From an uncultured Lachnospiraceae bacterium (lineage in GTDB: Bacteria; Bacillota; Clostridia; Lachnospirales; Lachnospiraceae): DNA of 33,695 bases. Positions 24,945 to 32,730 of this stretch are shown here, one piece after another. Within the stretch, counting starts at the first letter, position 1. Each line of letters opens with the position of its first letter. The stretch spans positions 1 through 33,695 of the forward strand of contig CAJUEX010000036.1 of the NCBI GenBank assembly GCA_910585715.1, read 5' to 3'. A program made the position numbers and the translations under genes. The notes under the pieces are model-generated. The model searched no databases, was not told the DNA's origin, and saw only the letters and a program-made list of their open reading frames with translations.

Positions 24945-24973
24945 TATAACAAATTACCGTGAAAAATGTTACA
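24945..24973 (-). promoter_or_regulatory. Candidate ECF-type autoregulatory promoter
   Basis: On the minus strand: TGTAAC (24968-24973) followed by an ATTTTTC run, 17-nt spacer, GTTATA (24945-24950). The AAC and T-rich -35 block resembles ECF promoters such as those of B. subtilis sigma-X/W, fitting self-activation of the sigma gene 48 nt downstream. Confidence 0.45.
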
Positions 24974-25085
24974 CATTTCCTGAAAATCCATTGACGGATA
25001 TCCGGTGTAAAATGATATACTCTATATTATAAAGGGAACGAAGCAATACTTTCACATGAATGTATTAAAAAAAGGAGGATGAAAC

Positions 25086-26236
25086 ATGAAATACAGAACT
25101 ATCAGACGGTGCAATAACATTAAAGTCAGTGAAGTGGCACTTGGCTGTGAAGGCTTTCTTGGAAAGTCAGCCGGAGAATTTAAATCATTGCTTGACAGAG
25201 CCATGGAGCTTGGAATCAATTTCATAGATATGTATACTTCAAACCCTGATTTCAGGGACCATCTCGGAGCTGCTATTGCCGGCCGCAGGGAAAAATTGTA
25301 CTTCAGGGTCATATCTGCTCCGTATGGGAAAACGGTCAGTATCTTCGTACCAGAAACCTTGAGAAAACAAAAGCGGCATTTGAAGACCAGTTAAAACGGC
25401 TTGGTACAGATTACATAGACATAGGAATGATTCATTATGTGGACAGTGAAAGTGATTTTGAGGAAGTATTCCAAGGAGAAATCATAGAATATTGCAGACA
25501 GTTAAAGGATGTAGGGAAAATCCATGCCATCGGATTAAGCTCCCACAATCCCATAGTGGCAAGAAAGGCTGTGGAAACCGGCCTTGTGGATGTGCTCATG
25601 TTTTCGGTAAATGCTGCTTATGACATGCAGCCTGCCAGTGAGGACTGTAACGATTTATGGGCGCCGGAAAGCTATAAAGACCGGTTAGAAGGTATGAATC
25701 CTGACCGAAAGGCGCTTTATGAATTGTGTGAACGGGAAAATGTGGCAATTGATGTTATGAAGGCATTCGGGGGCGGAGATATGCTGAAAGCAGAGCTTTC
25801 CCCCTTCGGCGTGGCATTTCATGAATACCAGTGCATGGAATACTGCCTGACAAGACCCGGCGTGGTATCGGTTATGGCAGGCTGTCATTCCATCGCTGAA
25901 ATAGAAAAAGCTGCTTCTTATTTTGAGGCTTCCCGGGAAGAAAGGGACTACTCCGCCGTGCTGTCCCATATGGATAAATTTAAATTTCACGGGAACTGCA
26001 TGTATTGCGGGCATTGTGCTCCCTGCACTGTGGGAATCAATGTGGCGGACATCAATAAATATTTGAATCTTGCCCTTGCCCAGGGAGAAGTTCCCGAGAC
26101 AGTAGCCGACCATTATAAGTTACTGGAGCATTATGCCTCTGAATGCGTTGCCTGCAGAAAGTGCGAGGGGAATTGTCCCTTTGGCATTGCTGTTGTGGAA
26201 CGAATGGAAAAGGCAGTGCAAGTTTTTGGGTATTAG
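25086..26236 (+). pseudogene. Aldo/keto reductase with C-terminal 4Fe-4S domain, single-base frameshift
   Basis: The ATG after AGGAGG begins MKYRTIRRCNNIKVSEVALG, an AKR N-terminus. At about 25300-25305 the frame is lost: the reading up to KLYF continues to a stop at 25394, while the next frame resumes as LQGHICSVWENGQYLRTRNL and runs to 26236 without interruption. Loss of one base (probably C in TACCTTCAG) explains it; the full span is 1151 nt, one short of 384 codons. The C-terminus has two ferredoxin-like clusters, CMYCGHCAPC and CVACRKCEGNCP. The intact enzyme would be an NAD(P)H- or ferredoxin-linked reductase common in Clostridia. It could be a true mutation, an assembly error, or recoding; no slippery heptamer is obvious. 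A plausible but wide-spaced promoter is TTGACG (24991) and TATACT (25016). Confidence 0.85.
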
Positions 26237-26277
26237 ACAGCGGTTCAGCTCCGCAGCTATTTATAAAATCTTCCGGC

Positions 26278-27534
26278 TTATTTTCTGTTCCAGTCCATAC
26301 TGTTTACAAACTGAATCTTCCGGCTCCCTTTCTCTATCCACCCGATTTCATAACACTCATAGTACCGGGAAATATGGCGGATAACCGTTTCCTTTTCACT
26401 TTCTTTTACCACCAGACAAAATCCGACGCCACAGTTAAAGGTACGTAACATTTCCTCATCGCTGACATTTCCCATATGCTTTATATATTGAAAAATCTTT
26501 AAGGTACGTATTAGGGACAAATCTATTTTTGCCGTCATGCCATCCGGGATAATCCGGCACAGATTTCCTTCAATACCTCCTCCGGTAATATGAGCCATAC
26601 CATGAATCAGCTCCCTGCCAAATAAATCTTTAACTGCCTTGTAATAGGTGGTATGGGGCTTCATAATCTGTTCTATGAAGGTCATGCCTTCTATCCGCTC
26701 CAGCTTGATTCCGGGCAGCCGCTCCATAAGCAGCCGAACCAGTGAATATCCATTGGTATGCAGACCGTTAGAAGCAATATTAAGCACACTGTCCCCCTCC
26801 TCTATGCGGGAGCCGTCAATTATCCGATCCTTTCCCACAATTCCTGCAATGCTGGAGGTCAATACGTAAACTCCTCCTTCCACTACCAGCGGCTGTATGG
26901 AGGTTTCCCCTCCTACCAGAGAGCATTCATTCTCCCTGCAGGCATCGGATATTCCTTTTATCAGGGTTTTTATCGTATCCTTTTCCGCATTCCCGCATAC
27001 AATAGTGTCCAATACCGCAAGAGGCTTTGCCCCCATTACTGCAATATCATTGACTAAGTGATTAATCATATCATGGCATATGGACTCTGTGTAGCCGTAT
27101 TCCATGGCAAGCTTCTGCTTGGAGCCGGGCTCTTCTGATTTTAACACAAGAACCGGATGTTCCATATCCGGAAAATGAATATCATATAAAGACGCAAAAG
27201 GACCAAGTCCGTTTAACACCCGTTCATCCTTTGTTTCCAGATATCCTGCCATTTCCTTTTTCATGCTGTCTGTATAGGCAATATCCACTCCGGCCTTACT
27301 GTAGGAAAGGCCTTCTTTTTCCTTGTCCCTCCCCGCCAGTATCTCATCCACAGTTACCTGCAAAAGAGCAGCCAAATCTGTCAAAATCTCAACATTCGGA
27401 AATGCCGTTCCCGTTTCCCACTTCGACACCGCCTGAAAGGAAAGATTCAGCTTATCCGCCAGCTGCTGCTGAGTAAGCCCTGCTTCTTTTCTTTTGTTCA
27501 TGATAAAATGTCCAACTTTGATACTGTCAAGCAT
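26278..27534 (-). CDS. XRE helix-turn-helix fused to a PurM (AIR synthase)-like domain
   Basis: 418 aa. Residues about 7-62 form a clear XRE/Cro HTH (TQQQLADKLNLSFQAVSKWE). From about 77 the sequence follows phosphoribosylformylglycinamidine cyclo-ligase: YSKAGVDI, GLGPFASLYDI, NDIAVMGAKPLAVLD (162-176), CSLVGGETS, ASNGLHTNGYSLVR (254-267), AHITGGG (314-320) and EEMLRTFNCGVGF. The nucleotide-loop motif DGVGTK of true PurM is replaced by EEPGSK (134-139), so catalysis is doubtful, while binding of a purine-pathway ligand may remain. It is probably a transcriptional regulator that senses a nucleotide or intermediate. A GGAGGG site precedes the ATG. No other purine gene is nearby. Convergent with the aldo/keto reductase, 41 nt apart. 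Confidence 0.87.
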   Translation of the reverse strand: MLDSIKVGHFIMNKRKEAGLTQQQLADKLNLSFQAVSKWETGTAFPNVEILTDLAALLQVTVDEILAGRDKEKEGLSYSKAGVDIAYTDSMKKEMAGYLETKDERVLNGLGPFASLYDIHFPDMEHPVLVLKSEEPGSKQKLAMEYGYTESICHDMINHLVNDIAVMGAKPLAVLDTIVCGNAEKDTIKTLIKGISDACRENECSLVGGETSIQPLVVEGGVYVLTSSIAGIVGKDRIIDGSRIEEGDSVLNIASNGLHTNGYSLVRLLMERLPGIKLERIEGMTFIEQIMKPHTTYYKAVKDLFGRELIHGMAHITGGGIEGNLCRIIPDGMTAKIDLSLIRTLKIFQYIKHMGNVSDEEMLRTFNCGVGFCLVVKESEKETVIRHISRYYECYEIGWIEKGSRKIQFVNSMDWNRK

Positions 27535-27560
27535 CCGCTTTGCCCTCCGTTTTTTCTTTT

Positions 27561-27631
27561 ATCATATCTCATTTTTCCTTCCGGCTTCAATAACCGGGAA
27601 ATAGAATTTCCCTGACAATCTCAACTGTCAG
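27561..27631 (-). promoter_or_regulatory. Promoter and candidate operators of the XRE-PurM gene
   Basis: On the minus strand, TTGAAG (27585-27590), 18-nt spacer, TATGAT (27561-27566). Just upstream are two adjacent palindromes: GGGAAAT-AGA-ATTTCCC (27596-27612) and CTGACA-N8-TGTCAG (27612-27631), both perfect. These are candidate binding sites for the XRE domain. Confidence 0.5.
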
Positions 27632-27696
27632 TGGAAACAAAACTGTTTATGGAATCTATAGAGCTTATAAAATTCATGGCTTCTGCAGTCAATACA

Positions 27697-28638
27697 TCAC
27701 CCTATCTCCTGCGAGTAATAATAGTCTTTGAAAGACCTGACCTTTCTTTCACTGATTTTATCTTCTTTGGAAAGCCTTCCGCACAATAAAGGAGAATCCA
27801 CGTCATAATAGCTGCAACTTTTCATGACACTCTCCTGACTAAAGTTGGCATAACAGTATTTACAAGCATTTTGGCACGTGTTATAAGCGCCTATTTCCAC
27901 GCTCTCCACACATCCGCATTCCATTCTCTGATTCTTATCCTTTCCTGCCTTTATCCTGCATCCGGTCAGCTCTTCTATAAGCTCTTTATCAATGCAGCTG
28001 TTATGTTGTATGCCGCACCGGGACAGGTCTGTTTCTTCCCCGCAGCTACATGTCTGCATTCCGTGAGCCACTGCTATTTCATTTAATCCGCCTGCAAATT
28101 CTATTATACTGTCTTTGCTCAATTCGTAAGCTTTCATCGCCTGCAGGTTCATTCTGTTTTTTTCATATATATCCACAAAGCTGATGACACACTTTTGGGT
28201 GTAGCCGGAAAGTGCTTCTGCTATTTGTTCAAATGCCTTTAAATGATATTGGGGGGTGTAGGTTTCTGTAAAAATGATTGGGTCGTATCTCCAGATGACT
28301 TTTTTACTGCCTATCTTTTTTGACAGCTTTTGAAAGACCGGTATCATTTTTTCTTTTTTATGGGGCACATTGCATTCTATGTCTTTTCCATATCCGGTCA
28401 GGGTAAATTGAAAATAATATTTATATTCCGCCAGTTCATCCAATCGTTCCAGCATAGGTTCAGGGTTTTTCGTCCAGAAAACAATACAGTCCACTACTTC
28501 CGGTGATAAATCGATTTTACTGATTTGGTGCGGATTCATTGGATTGCGCACATAGGCAAAGCCTTCTTTTATTCTATTATAAAACCAGTCCGAATAATAA
28601 TTGGGGATGTCGGTTCTGCGGGATGCGCTAAGTATCAT
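27697..28638 (-). CDS. DUF1848 family protein (radical-SAM-like Fe-S domain)
   Basis: 313 aa starting MILSASRRTDIPNYYSDWFY, characteristic of DUF1848. The fold is TIM-barrel-like with FWTKNPEP and RYDPIIF segments, and the iron-sulfur cysteines are at the C-terminal side (YNTCQNACKYCYANFSQE, CxxxCxxC). The family is loosely related to radical SAM and spore-photoproduct-lyase-type proteins; the reaction is unknown. The start is 22 nt after the DpnII-type nuclease stop with GGAGAGG upstream, so it is likely transcribed with the dpn operon. A role in DNA repair or modification of the island is possible but only inferred from position. Confidence 0.88.
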   Translation of the reverse strand: MILSASRRTDIPNYYSDWFYNRIKEGFAYVRNPMNPHQISKIDLSPEVVDCIVFWTKNPEPMLERLDELAEYKYYFQFTLTGYGKDIECNVPHKKEKMIPVFQKLSKKIGSKKVIWRYDPIIFTETYTPQYHLKAFEQIAEALSGYTQKCVISFVDIYEKNRMNLQAMKAYELSKDSIIEFAGGLNEIAVAHGMQTCSCGEETDLSRCGIQHNSCIDKELIEELTGCRIKAGKDKNQRMECGCVESVEIGAYNTCQNACKYCYANFSQESVMKSCSYYDVDSPLLCGRLSKEDKISERKVRSFKDYYYSQEIG

Positions 28639-28660
28639 GGGTTTTCTGCCTCTCCATCAT

Positions 28661-29533
28661 CTAATCTCCATATTGGAAAATCTGTTTCATAATTCCCTGT
28701 TCCATATCATCAATACTATAAATCGTATTCATGGCCTCGAATGTTTCTCGCAAATTACCTCTTGCACTTTTCCAGCCAATTCCATCTGTAAACCAGACAA
28801 ATGTAAATCCATCAATCGTATCCGACTCCTGTGAAAGCATTTTATAGCTTCTTGCAGTTTCATTCAGTTTTGAACCACCACCACTATAAAAGTTTGTTTC
28901 AATACCATAAATCATCTTGTCAGTCTTAATTACAAAATCAAATCTCTTTGCCGCCTTACCCTGATTAGAAAGCGCAGATAAATCAATATTCCACTTTTCT
29001 TCAATATCCTTCAGATACATTTCCTTAAAGTAATTTACATCTTTTTCAAATCCTGCTGCCACGATGTACTTCTCCACCAGGTTTTCCATCTGGTGGCCTC
29101 CACGGTTTTTACGACCATTGGAATCCAGTCCGGTTTCGATACCCAAAACATAATCCACAAGATTATTTACCAAATGATTTGCAATCATATCAAACAATCC
29201 TGTTTTACGCATAAACACTTTATATTGCTCTACACTAAAATTCATCTTCCTGAAATTATATAAAAACGCACCTTCTTCATCCTGTGCAAAAATCTCATAT
29301 CCTCTCACAGCAAGAAGCAGCGGAACGCATTGCAAGGTTTCAGGATACTTCAATACTATTTTTTCAAAATCCTCTTCAATATTTTTTGAACCAATAAGTG
29401 AATTCAAAATATTCAATTCCACCTTAATTTCTTCTACATTTCTTATGACCTTTTTAAAATCAATATAATAATCATAGCCTGATATACTCGGTCTGAATTT
29501 ACTCAGCCATTCATCAAAATCTCTATTTTTCAT
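28661..29533 (-). CDS. dpnB: DpnII/MboI-family type II restriction endonuclease (GATC)
   Basis: 290 aa. The family-typical core lies at 195-220: RFDFVIKTDKMIYGIETNFY, with Asp199 and Glu212 as likely metal ligands (a PD-(D/E)xK variant with ETN). The central segment EKYIVAAGFEKDVNYF is also as in DpnII-type enzymes. It should cleave unmethylated GATC. The start overlaps the dpnA-like gene by 11 nt. Gene order (alpha-class methylase, beta-class methylase, nuclease) equals the dpnM-dpnA-dpnB order of Streptococcus pneumoniae. The host should be GATC-methylated. Confidence 0.9.
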   Translation of the reverse strand: MKNRDFDEWLSKFRPSISGYDYYIDFKKVIRNVEEIKVELNILNSLIGSKNIEEDFEKIVLKYPETLQCVPLLLAVRGYEIFAQDEEGAFLYNFRKMNFSVEQYKVFMRKTGLFDMIANHLVNNLVDYVLGIETGLDSNGRKNRGGHQMENLVEKYIVAAGFEKDVNYFKEMYLKDIEEKWNIDLSALSNQGKAAKRFDFVIKTDKMIYGIETNFYSGGGSKLNETARSYKMLSQESDTIDGFTFVWFTDGIGWKSARGNLRETFEAMNTIYSIDDMEQGIMKQIFQYGD

Positions 29534-30326
29534 TTGCCGCTTTCTCCAATCTTTTTTTTGCTATTTCCAGGTATTCTTCATTTATATCTATTCCAATAAA
29601 CTTTCTTCCAAATCGTTCCGCCTCCACTCCGGTAGTTCCAGAGCCACAAAACGGATCCAAAATAACTTGGTCTTCCATAGTAGATGCCAGTACAATTCTT
29701 TCAAGCAGATATTCCGGTTTCTGTGTTGGATGCTTACCTTCGGTCTTTTCAGATGGTTTAGTCAATGAACCTGTCCACACATCCTTCATCTGCTTTCCAT
29801 CGTTCATTTCTTTCATTTTTAAATAATTAAAAAAATGCCGGGACTTCTTCTCATTCTTCTTTGCCCATAAAATAGTTTCTGTAGAATGTACGAAGCATCG
29901 ACATGCCAGGTTTGGCGGAGGGTTTGTTTTCTGCCATGTTATGTTATTGATTATCTTAAATCCTTCCTGCTCTAATGCCATACCAATTGAATATATATTG
30001 TGTAATGTTCCTGATATCCAAATCGTGCCGTCAGGCTTTAACACTTTTTTACATAGTTTAATCCATCTTCTATTAAACTTGTGTTTATCGGCTATGCTGG
30101 TTTCACTTTCTGAAAGCTTATCCCATGACCCCTTATTTACCGAAACCATCTTTCCGCTCTGACAGGTAATCCCATCATTACTTAAAAAATATGGCGGGTC
30201 TGCAAATATCATATCCACAGATTCTTCTTGCATTTTCGTTAAAATTTTGAAAGAGTCTCCCCATATCAATTGTGCTTTTTCTGCCTGGAAATATAAGGAC
30301 ACCTTTTTCTTAAATAAATTCTCCAT
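29523..30326 (-). CDS. dpnA: DpnA-like beta-class adenine methyltransferase
   Basis: 267 aa. The catalytic motif DPPY is at 43-46, before the SAM motif FCGSGTT at 226-232, the beta-class order. HPTQKPEYLLERI precedes the SAM motif. The S. pneumoniae homologue methylates GATC on single-stranded as well as double-stranded DNA, protecting incoming ssDNA during transformation. An AGGAGG ribosome site is present 12 nt after the dpnM stop. Confidence 0.9.
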   Translation of the reverse strand: MENLFKKKVSLYFQAEKAQLIWGDSFKILTKMQEESVDMIFADPPYFLSNDGITCQSGKMVSVNKGSWDKLSESETSIADKHKFNRRWIKLCKKVLKPDGTIWISGTLHNIYSIGMALEQEGFKIINNITWQKTNPPPNLACRCFVHSTETILWAKKNEKKSRHFFNYLKMKEMNDGKQMKDVWTGSLTKPSEKTEGKHPTQKPEYLLERIVLASTMEDQVILDPFCGSGTTGVEAERFGRKFIGIDINEEYLEIAKKRLEKAANEK

Positions 30327-30338
30327 TATTCAAACCTC

Positions 30339-31172
30339 CTAGTAGTTACATATAATTACCTCTTCACCTACTCTTTTGGAGGCATCCGAATTAATCATAC
30401 GCTTTACGCTTACAACATCTATCTTGTAGCCCTTGTTTCCATAAAGTCCATTTATTAATTCTGTGTTATGATTCGTGAGCATGCAATAACAGTCTTTAGC
30501 TGTCAACTCATCAAAAAGCTCTGCTAACCGCCTATGACTTTCTATATCAAATCCTTCCTTTGTATATGACTCAAAAGAAGTAGGATTTAACGGTGCGTAT
30601 GGGCTGTCAAGAAATAAAAAGTCTCCTTTTTTTGCACCCTTGCAGGCCTCTTCAAAATCCCCATCCATAATGGTTATTCCCTGAAGATATTCAGAAATCT
30701 TCATAACAGCATCTTTATCAACAGAAGTCCTGCGGCTATTGTTATATGGAACATTAAAAAGCCCTTTGCCATTTACCCGATACAAACCATTAAAGCAATG
30801 CTTATTGATAAATACAAACAAAGCAGCTAACTCCACATCATATTCTGCTTTCATCAATTTGTCATTGTAATGCTCTCTAAGAGAATAATAGTACTTCTTA
30901 CCATCTTCCCACATTTCCGTATCAAGTTTATTTACAGCCCCAAGAAACGCATCCGATGCATTACATATCTGTCTATATACATTTATCAAGGCCTTATTAA
31001 TATCATTTATCAAGGCATTTGCAGGCAGCAGTTCAAACACTACAGCACCGCCGCCTACAAATGGCTCATAATAAGCATTGTATTTTTCAGGCATTCTCTC
31101 CTTTATCTGTGGAAGCAACTGACGCTTTCCACCAGCCCATTTCACAAACGGAGCAACATTTGAGTTACTCAT
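30339..31172 (-). CDS. dpnM: DpnM-like Dam-family adenine methyltransferase
   Basis: 277 aa, alpha class. The SAM motif FVKWAGGKRQLL (9-20) and PFVGGGAVVFELL are N-terminal, and the catalytic motif is DSPY at 189-192 instead of DPPY; both are compatible with the (D/N/S)PP(Y/F) family, though Ser at the second position is less usual. The following APLNPTSFESYTKEGF block is typical of Firmicute Dam enzymes. The start at 31172 has AGAGGA; a frame extends to 31199. It methylates GATC adenine, and is the first gene of the dpnMAB operon with its own promoter at 31222-31250. Confidence 0.9.
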   Translation of the reverse strand: MSNSNVAPFVKWAGGKRQLLPQIKERMPEKYNAYYEPFVGGGAVVFELLPANALINDINKALINVYRQICNASDAFLGAVNKLDTEMWEDGKKYYYSLREHYNDKLMKAEYDVELAALFVFINKHCFNGLYRVNGKGLFNVPYNNSRRTSVDKDAVMKISEYLQGITIMDGDFEEACKGAKKGDFLFLDSPYAPLNPTSFESYTKEGFDIESHRRLAELFDELTAKDCYCMLTNHNTELINGLYGNKGYKIDVVSVKRMINSDASKRVGEEVIICNY

Positions 31173-31221
31173 CTTGATTCCTCTTCTCTCTGTCCACAAA
31201 AGGACACTTTTTTACATATCC

Positions 31222-31250
31222 ATTATACTTGCAAACATCTAAAATAGCAA
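31222..31250 (-). promoter_or_regulatory. Promoter of the dpnMAB operon
   Basis: On the minus strand: TTGCTA (31245-31250), 17-nt spacer, TATAAT (31222-31227), 50 nt ahead of dpnM. It is divergent from the zinc-ribbon ORF. Confidence 0.7.
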
Positions 31251-31258
31251 CCTCACCT

Positions 31259-31273
31259 TTCACTCTTTGTGAA
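31259..31273. promoter_or_regulatory. Candidate controller-protein operator (copy 1)
   Basis: TTCAC-TCTTT-GTGAA, perfect palindrome, with flanks CTTTCAC...GTGAATT identical to the site at 32419-32433. It lies between the divergent promoters of dpnM and the zinc-ribbon ORF; a weak -10 (TAATAT, 31277-31282) follows at the same distance as in copy 2, and another TATAAT lies at 31297-31302. Confidence 0.6.
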
Positions 31274-31325
31274 TTCTAATATACTACTAAATATGTTATA
31301 ATTAAAAATAAAAAGGAGTAATTTT

Positions 31326-31574
31326 ATGATTTACCAATATCCAATTCATTTAGAAAATTCTATGACTTTTACTACTGCTCCAACGAAGCCTCTTAGTTTT
31401 ACAAAGAGTAATGGATACGATGGAAACAATATTCGTGTCACAAATATTGTTGGATATGAAAATGGTGACTTTTTAAAAGTATGTCCTCACTGTAATGGAA
31501 TTCTTCCTTCTGAATCTTTTGGACTTCGCCCTACTATGGACCGTGATCAAAGCTGGTGTATGGATTGCAGATAG
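31326..31574 (+). CDS. Small zinc-ribbon protein, possible truncated HNH-type protein
   Basis: 82 aa. The C-terminal part has CPHC and CMDC separated by about 20 residues (KVCPHCNGILPSESFGLRP, then QSWCMDCR), the pattern of the zinc ribbon that opens many HNH endonucleases, but the protein stops straight after CMDCR where an HNH domain would follow. GGAG lies 7 nt before the ATG. Terminated by a hairpin at 31599-31626. It shares a palindromic upstream site with the controller gene at 32491, so it probably belongs to the same regulon. Function unknown; it could be a regulator, a nuclease subunit or a remnant. Confidence 0.65.
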   Translation: MIYQYPIHLENSMTFTTAPTKPLSFTKSNGYDGNNIRVTNIVGYENGDFLKVCPHCNGILPSESFGLRPTMDRDQSWCMDCR

Positions 31575-31598
31575 TAATTCTCAAAAATTTATTAAAAA

Positions 31599-31626
31599 TT
31601 TGTTGAGTAGTCAGCAAACTTTTTTT
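31599..31626 (+). terminator. Rho-independent terminator of the zinc-ribbon gene
   Basis: TTTGTTGA-GTAG-TCAGCAAA (8 pairs, one G-T) followed by CTTTTTTTAC. It overlaps the stop of the convergent methylase gene by 2 nt. Confidence 0.75.
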
Positions 31627-32407
31627 ACTTCTGAAATACAAATATGTACTCATGCGTTAAAAGCAAAAAATTTTTATTCTGCTTCTTCCAATAATCTGTA
31701 GCCCGACAATTATGTTGCTCTTTAATAATAATTTCTTTATTTACAAAACCTGCCTGCAGAAAACATTCCATCATACGAAAGCCTAATGGAATTACTTTTC
31801 CATATTTTCTTATGTCTCCAATCATTACAGCACACATACTCCCTTTTTTCAATACCCGAAAAGCTTCCTCTGCCACCTTCTGTATCTCACCTAAGAACTT
31901 CTCCACACCAAGCAATGAAATATCCCCCTCTATTCCTTTACTATATTTAATGATATTAGCATATGGCGGATGCGTACAGATAAAATCAATGCCACTATCC
32001 TTGATAAAATTTAAATCCATGGCACTGCCATTTCGTATAAATATTTTTGAACTGGTTTCACATTGAAATTGTAAATTTGTTTCAGAAATCGAAAAAGATT
32101 GCGGGTTAATGTCAACACCCACCGCATTACGATTGAGCAGCTTTGCCTCTACTAAGGTTGTTCCACTACCCATAAATTGATCTAAGACCCAATCACCAGG
32201 ATTAGAATAGCGAAGTATCAAATTTCTTGGTACATATGGAGACCAGTTTCCTCGATACTTTCCTGAATGCGTTGCCCAACTTCCTCTGTCTGGAAACGAC
32301 CAGACTGTTGTTGGTTCAAGCTTAAAATTATTTGATTGTAAACTTATAAGCCATGCCTCCTTTTTATTGATTATATAATTGTAACCTAAATGTGAATAAA
32401 AGTCCAT
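31625..32407 (-). CDS. Beta-class-like DNA methyltransferase with HPPY motif
   Basis: 260 aa. The SAM-binding motif LDQFMGSGTTLVEAKLL (75-91) precedes the catalytic segment ICTHPPYANIIKYS (143-156), where HPPY replaces the usual (D/S)PPY; this variant occurs in one branch of N4-cytosine/N6-adenine methylases. EPTTVWSFPDRGSW near the N-terminus is typical of that branch. The ribosome site is weak, and there may be a short or leaderless mRNA. It is divergent from a controller gene and the neighbouring 203-aa gene, the layout of C-protein-controlled type II systems. Recognition sequence unknown. Confidence 0.85.
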   Translation of the reverse strand: MDFYSHLGYNYIINKKEAWLISLQSNNFKLEPTTVWSFPDRGSWATHSGKYRGNWSPYVPRNLILRYSNPGDWVLDQFMGSGTTLVEAKLLNRNAVGVDINPQSFSISETNLQFQCETSSKIFIRNGSAMDLNFIKDSGIDFICTHPPYANIIKYSKGIEGDISLLGVEKFLGEIQKVAEEAFRVLKKGSMCAVMIGDIRKYGKVIPLGFRMMECFLQAGFVNKEIIIKEQHNCRATDYWKKQNKNFLLLTHEYIFVFQK

Positions 32408-32418
32408 ACAAAGTTTCT

Positions 32419-32443
32419 TTCACAATAAGTGAATTTCTATAAT
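32419..32443 (+). promoter_or_regulatory. Controller-gene promoter with operator (copy 2)
   Basis: TTCAC-AATAA-GTGAA (32419-32433) lies just before TATAAT (32438-32443). A weak -35 (TTCTTT, 32415-32420) overlaps it. Position and symmetry suit a C-box that also faces the divergent methylase start at 32407. A second perfect inverted repeat, TTTATGA-N8-TCATAAA (32450-32471), lies in the leader. Confidence 0.6.
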
Positions 32444-32490
32444 GATAATTTTATGAGAAAATATTCATAAATAATAAAAGAGGAATCCCA

Positions 32491-32730
32491 ATGTATTTCA
32501 ACGATGATACCGACCTGTATCGCATTATAGGTGCAAATATAAAACATTATAGAAAACGCTGCAAGTTAACACAAGTACAACTTGCAGAACAGGCAAAAAT
32601 CAGTATTAGTTATCTTTCCAAATTAGAAGCTGCCGGCTGCAATAAGAGTTTGTCTATATCTGTATTAAATCAAATTGCAAATGCTATTGGTGTTGAAATT
32701 AGTGAATTTTTTAAGGAGGTAAATACATAA
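32491..32730 (+). CDS. XRE-family controller (C) protein of a restriction-modification system
   Basis: 79 aa, almost entirely one XRE/Cro domain (NIKHYRKRCKLTQVQLAEQA then KISISYLSKLEAAGCNKSLS), the size and layout of C proteins that time expression of type II nucleases. The gene stop TAA overlaps the next ATG (TAATG), so the 203-aa product is translationally coupled. It likely binds the palindromes at 32419-32433 and/or 32450-32471, and perhaps 31259-31273. Confidence 0.88.
   Translation: MYFNDDTDLYRIIGANIKHYRKRCKLTQVQLAEQAKISISYLSKLEAAGCNKSLSISVLNQIANAIGVEISEFFKEVNT

Noticed and set aside
31267..31302. TTGTGA and TATAAT as a promoter pair for the zinc-ribbon gene
   Set aside because: The spacing is 24 nt, too long; a -10 nearer the palindrome or a weaker -35 is more likely.
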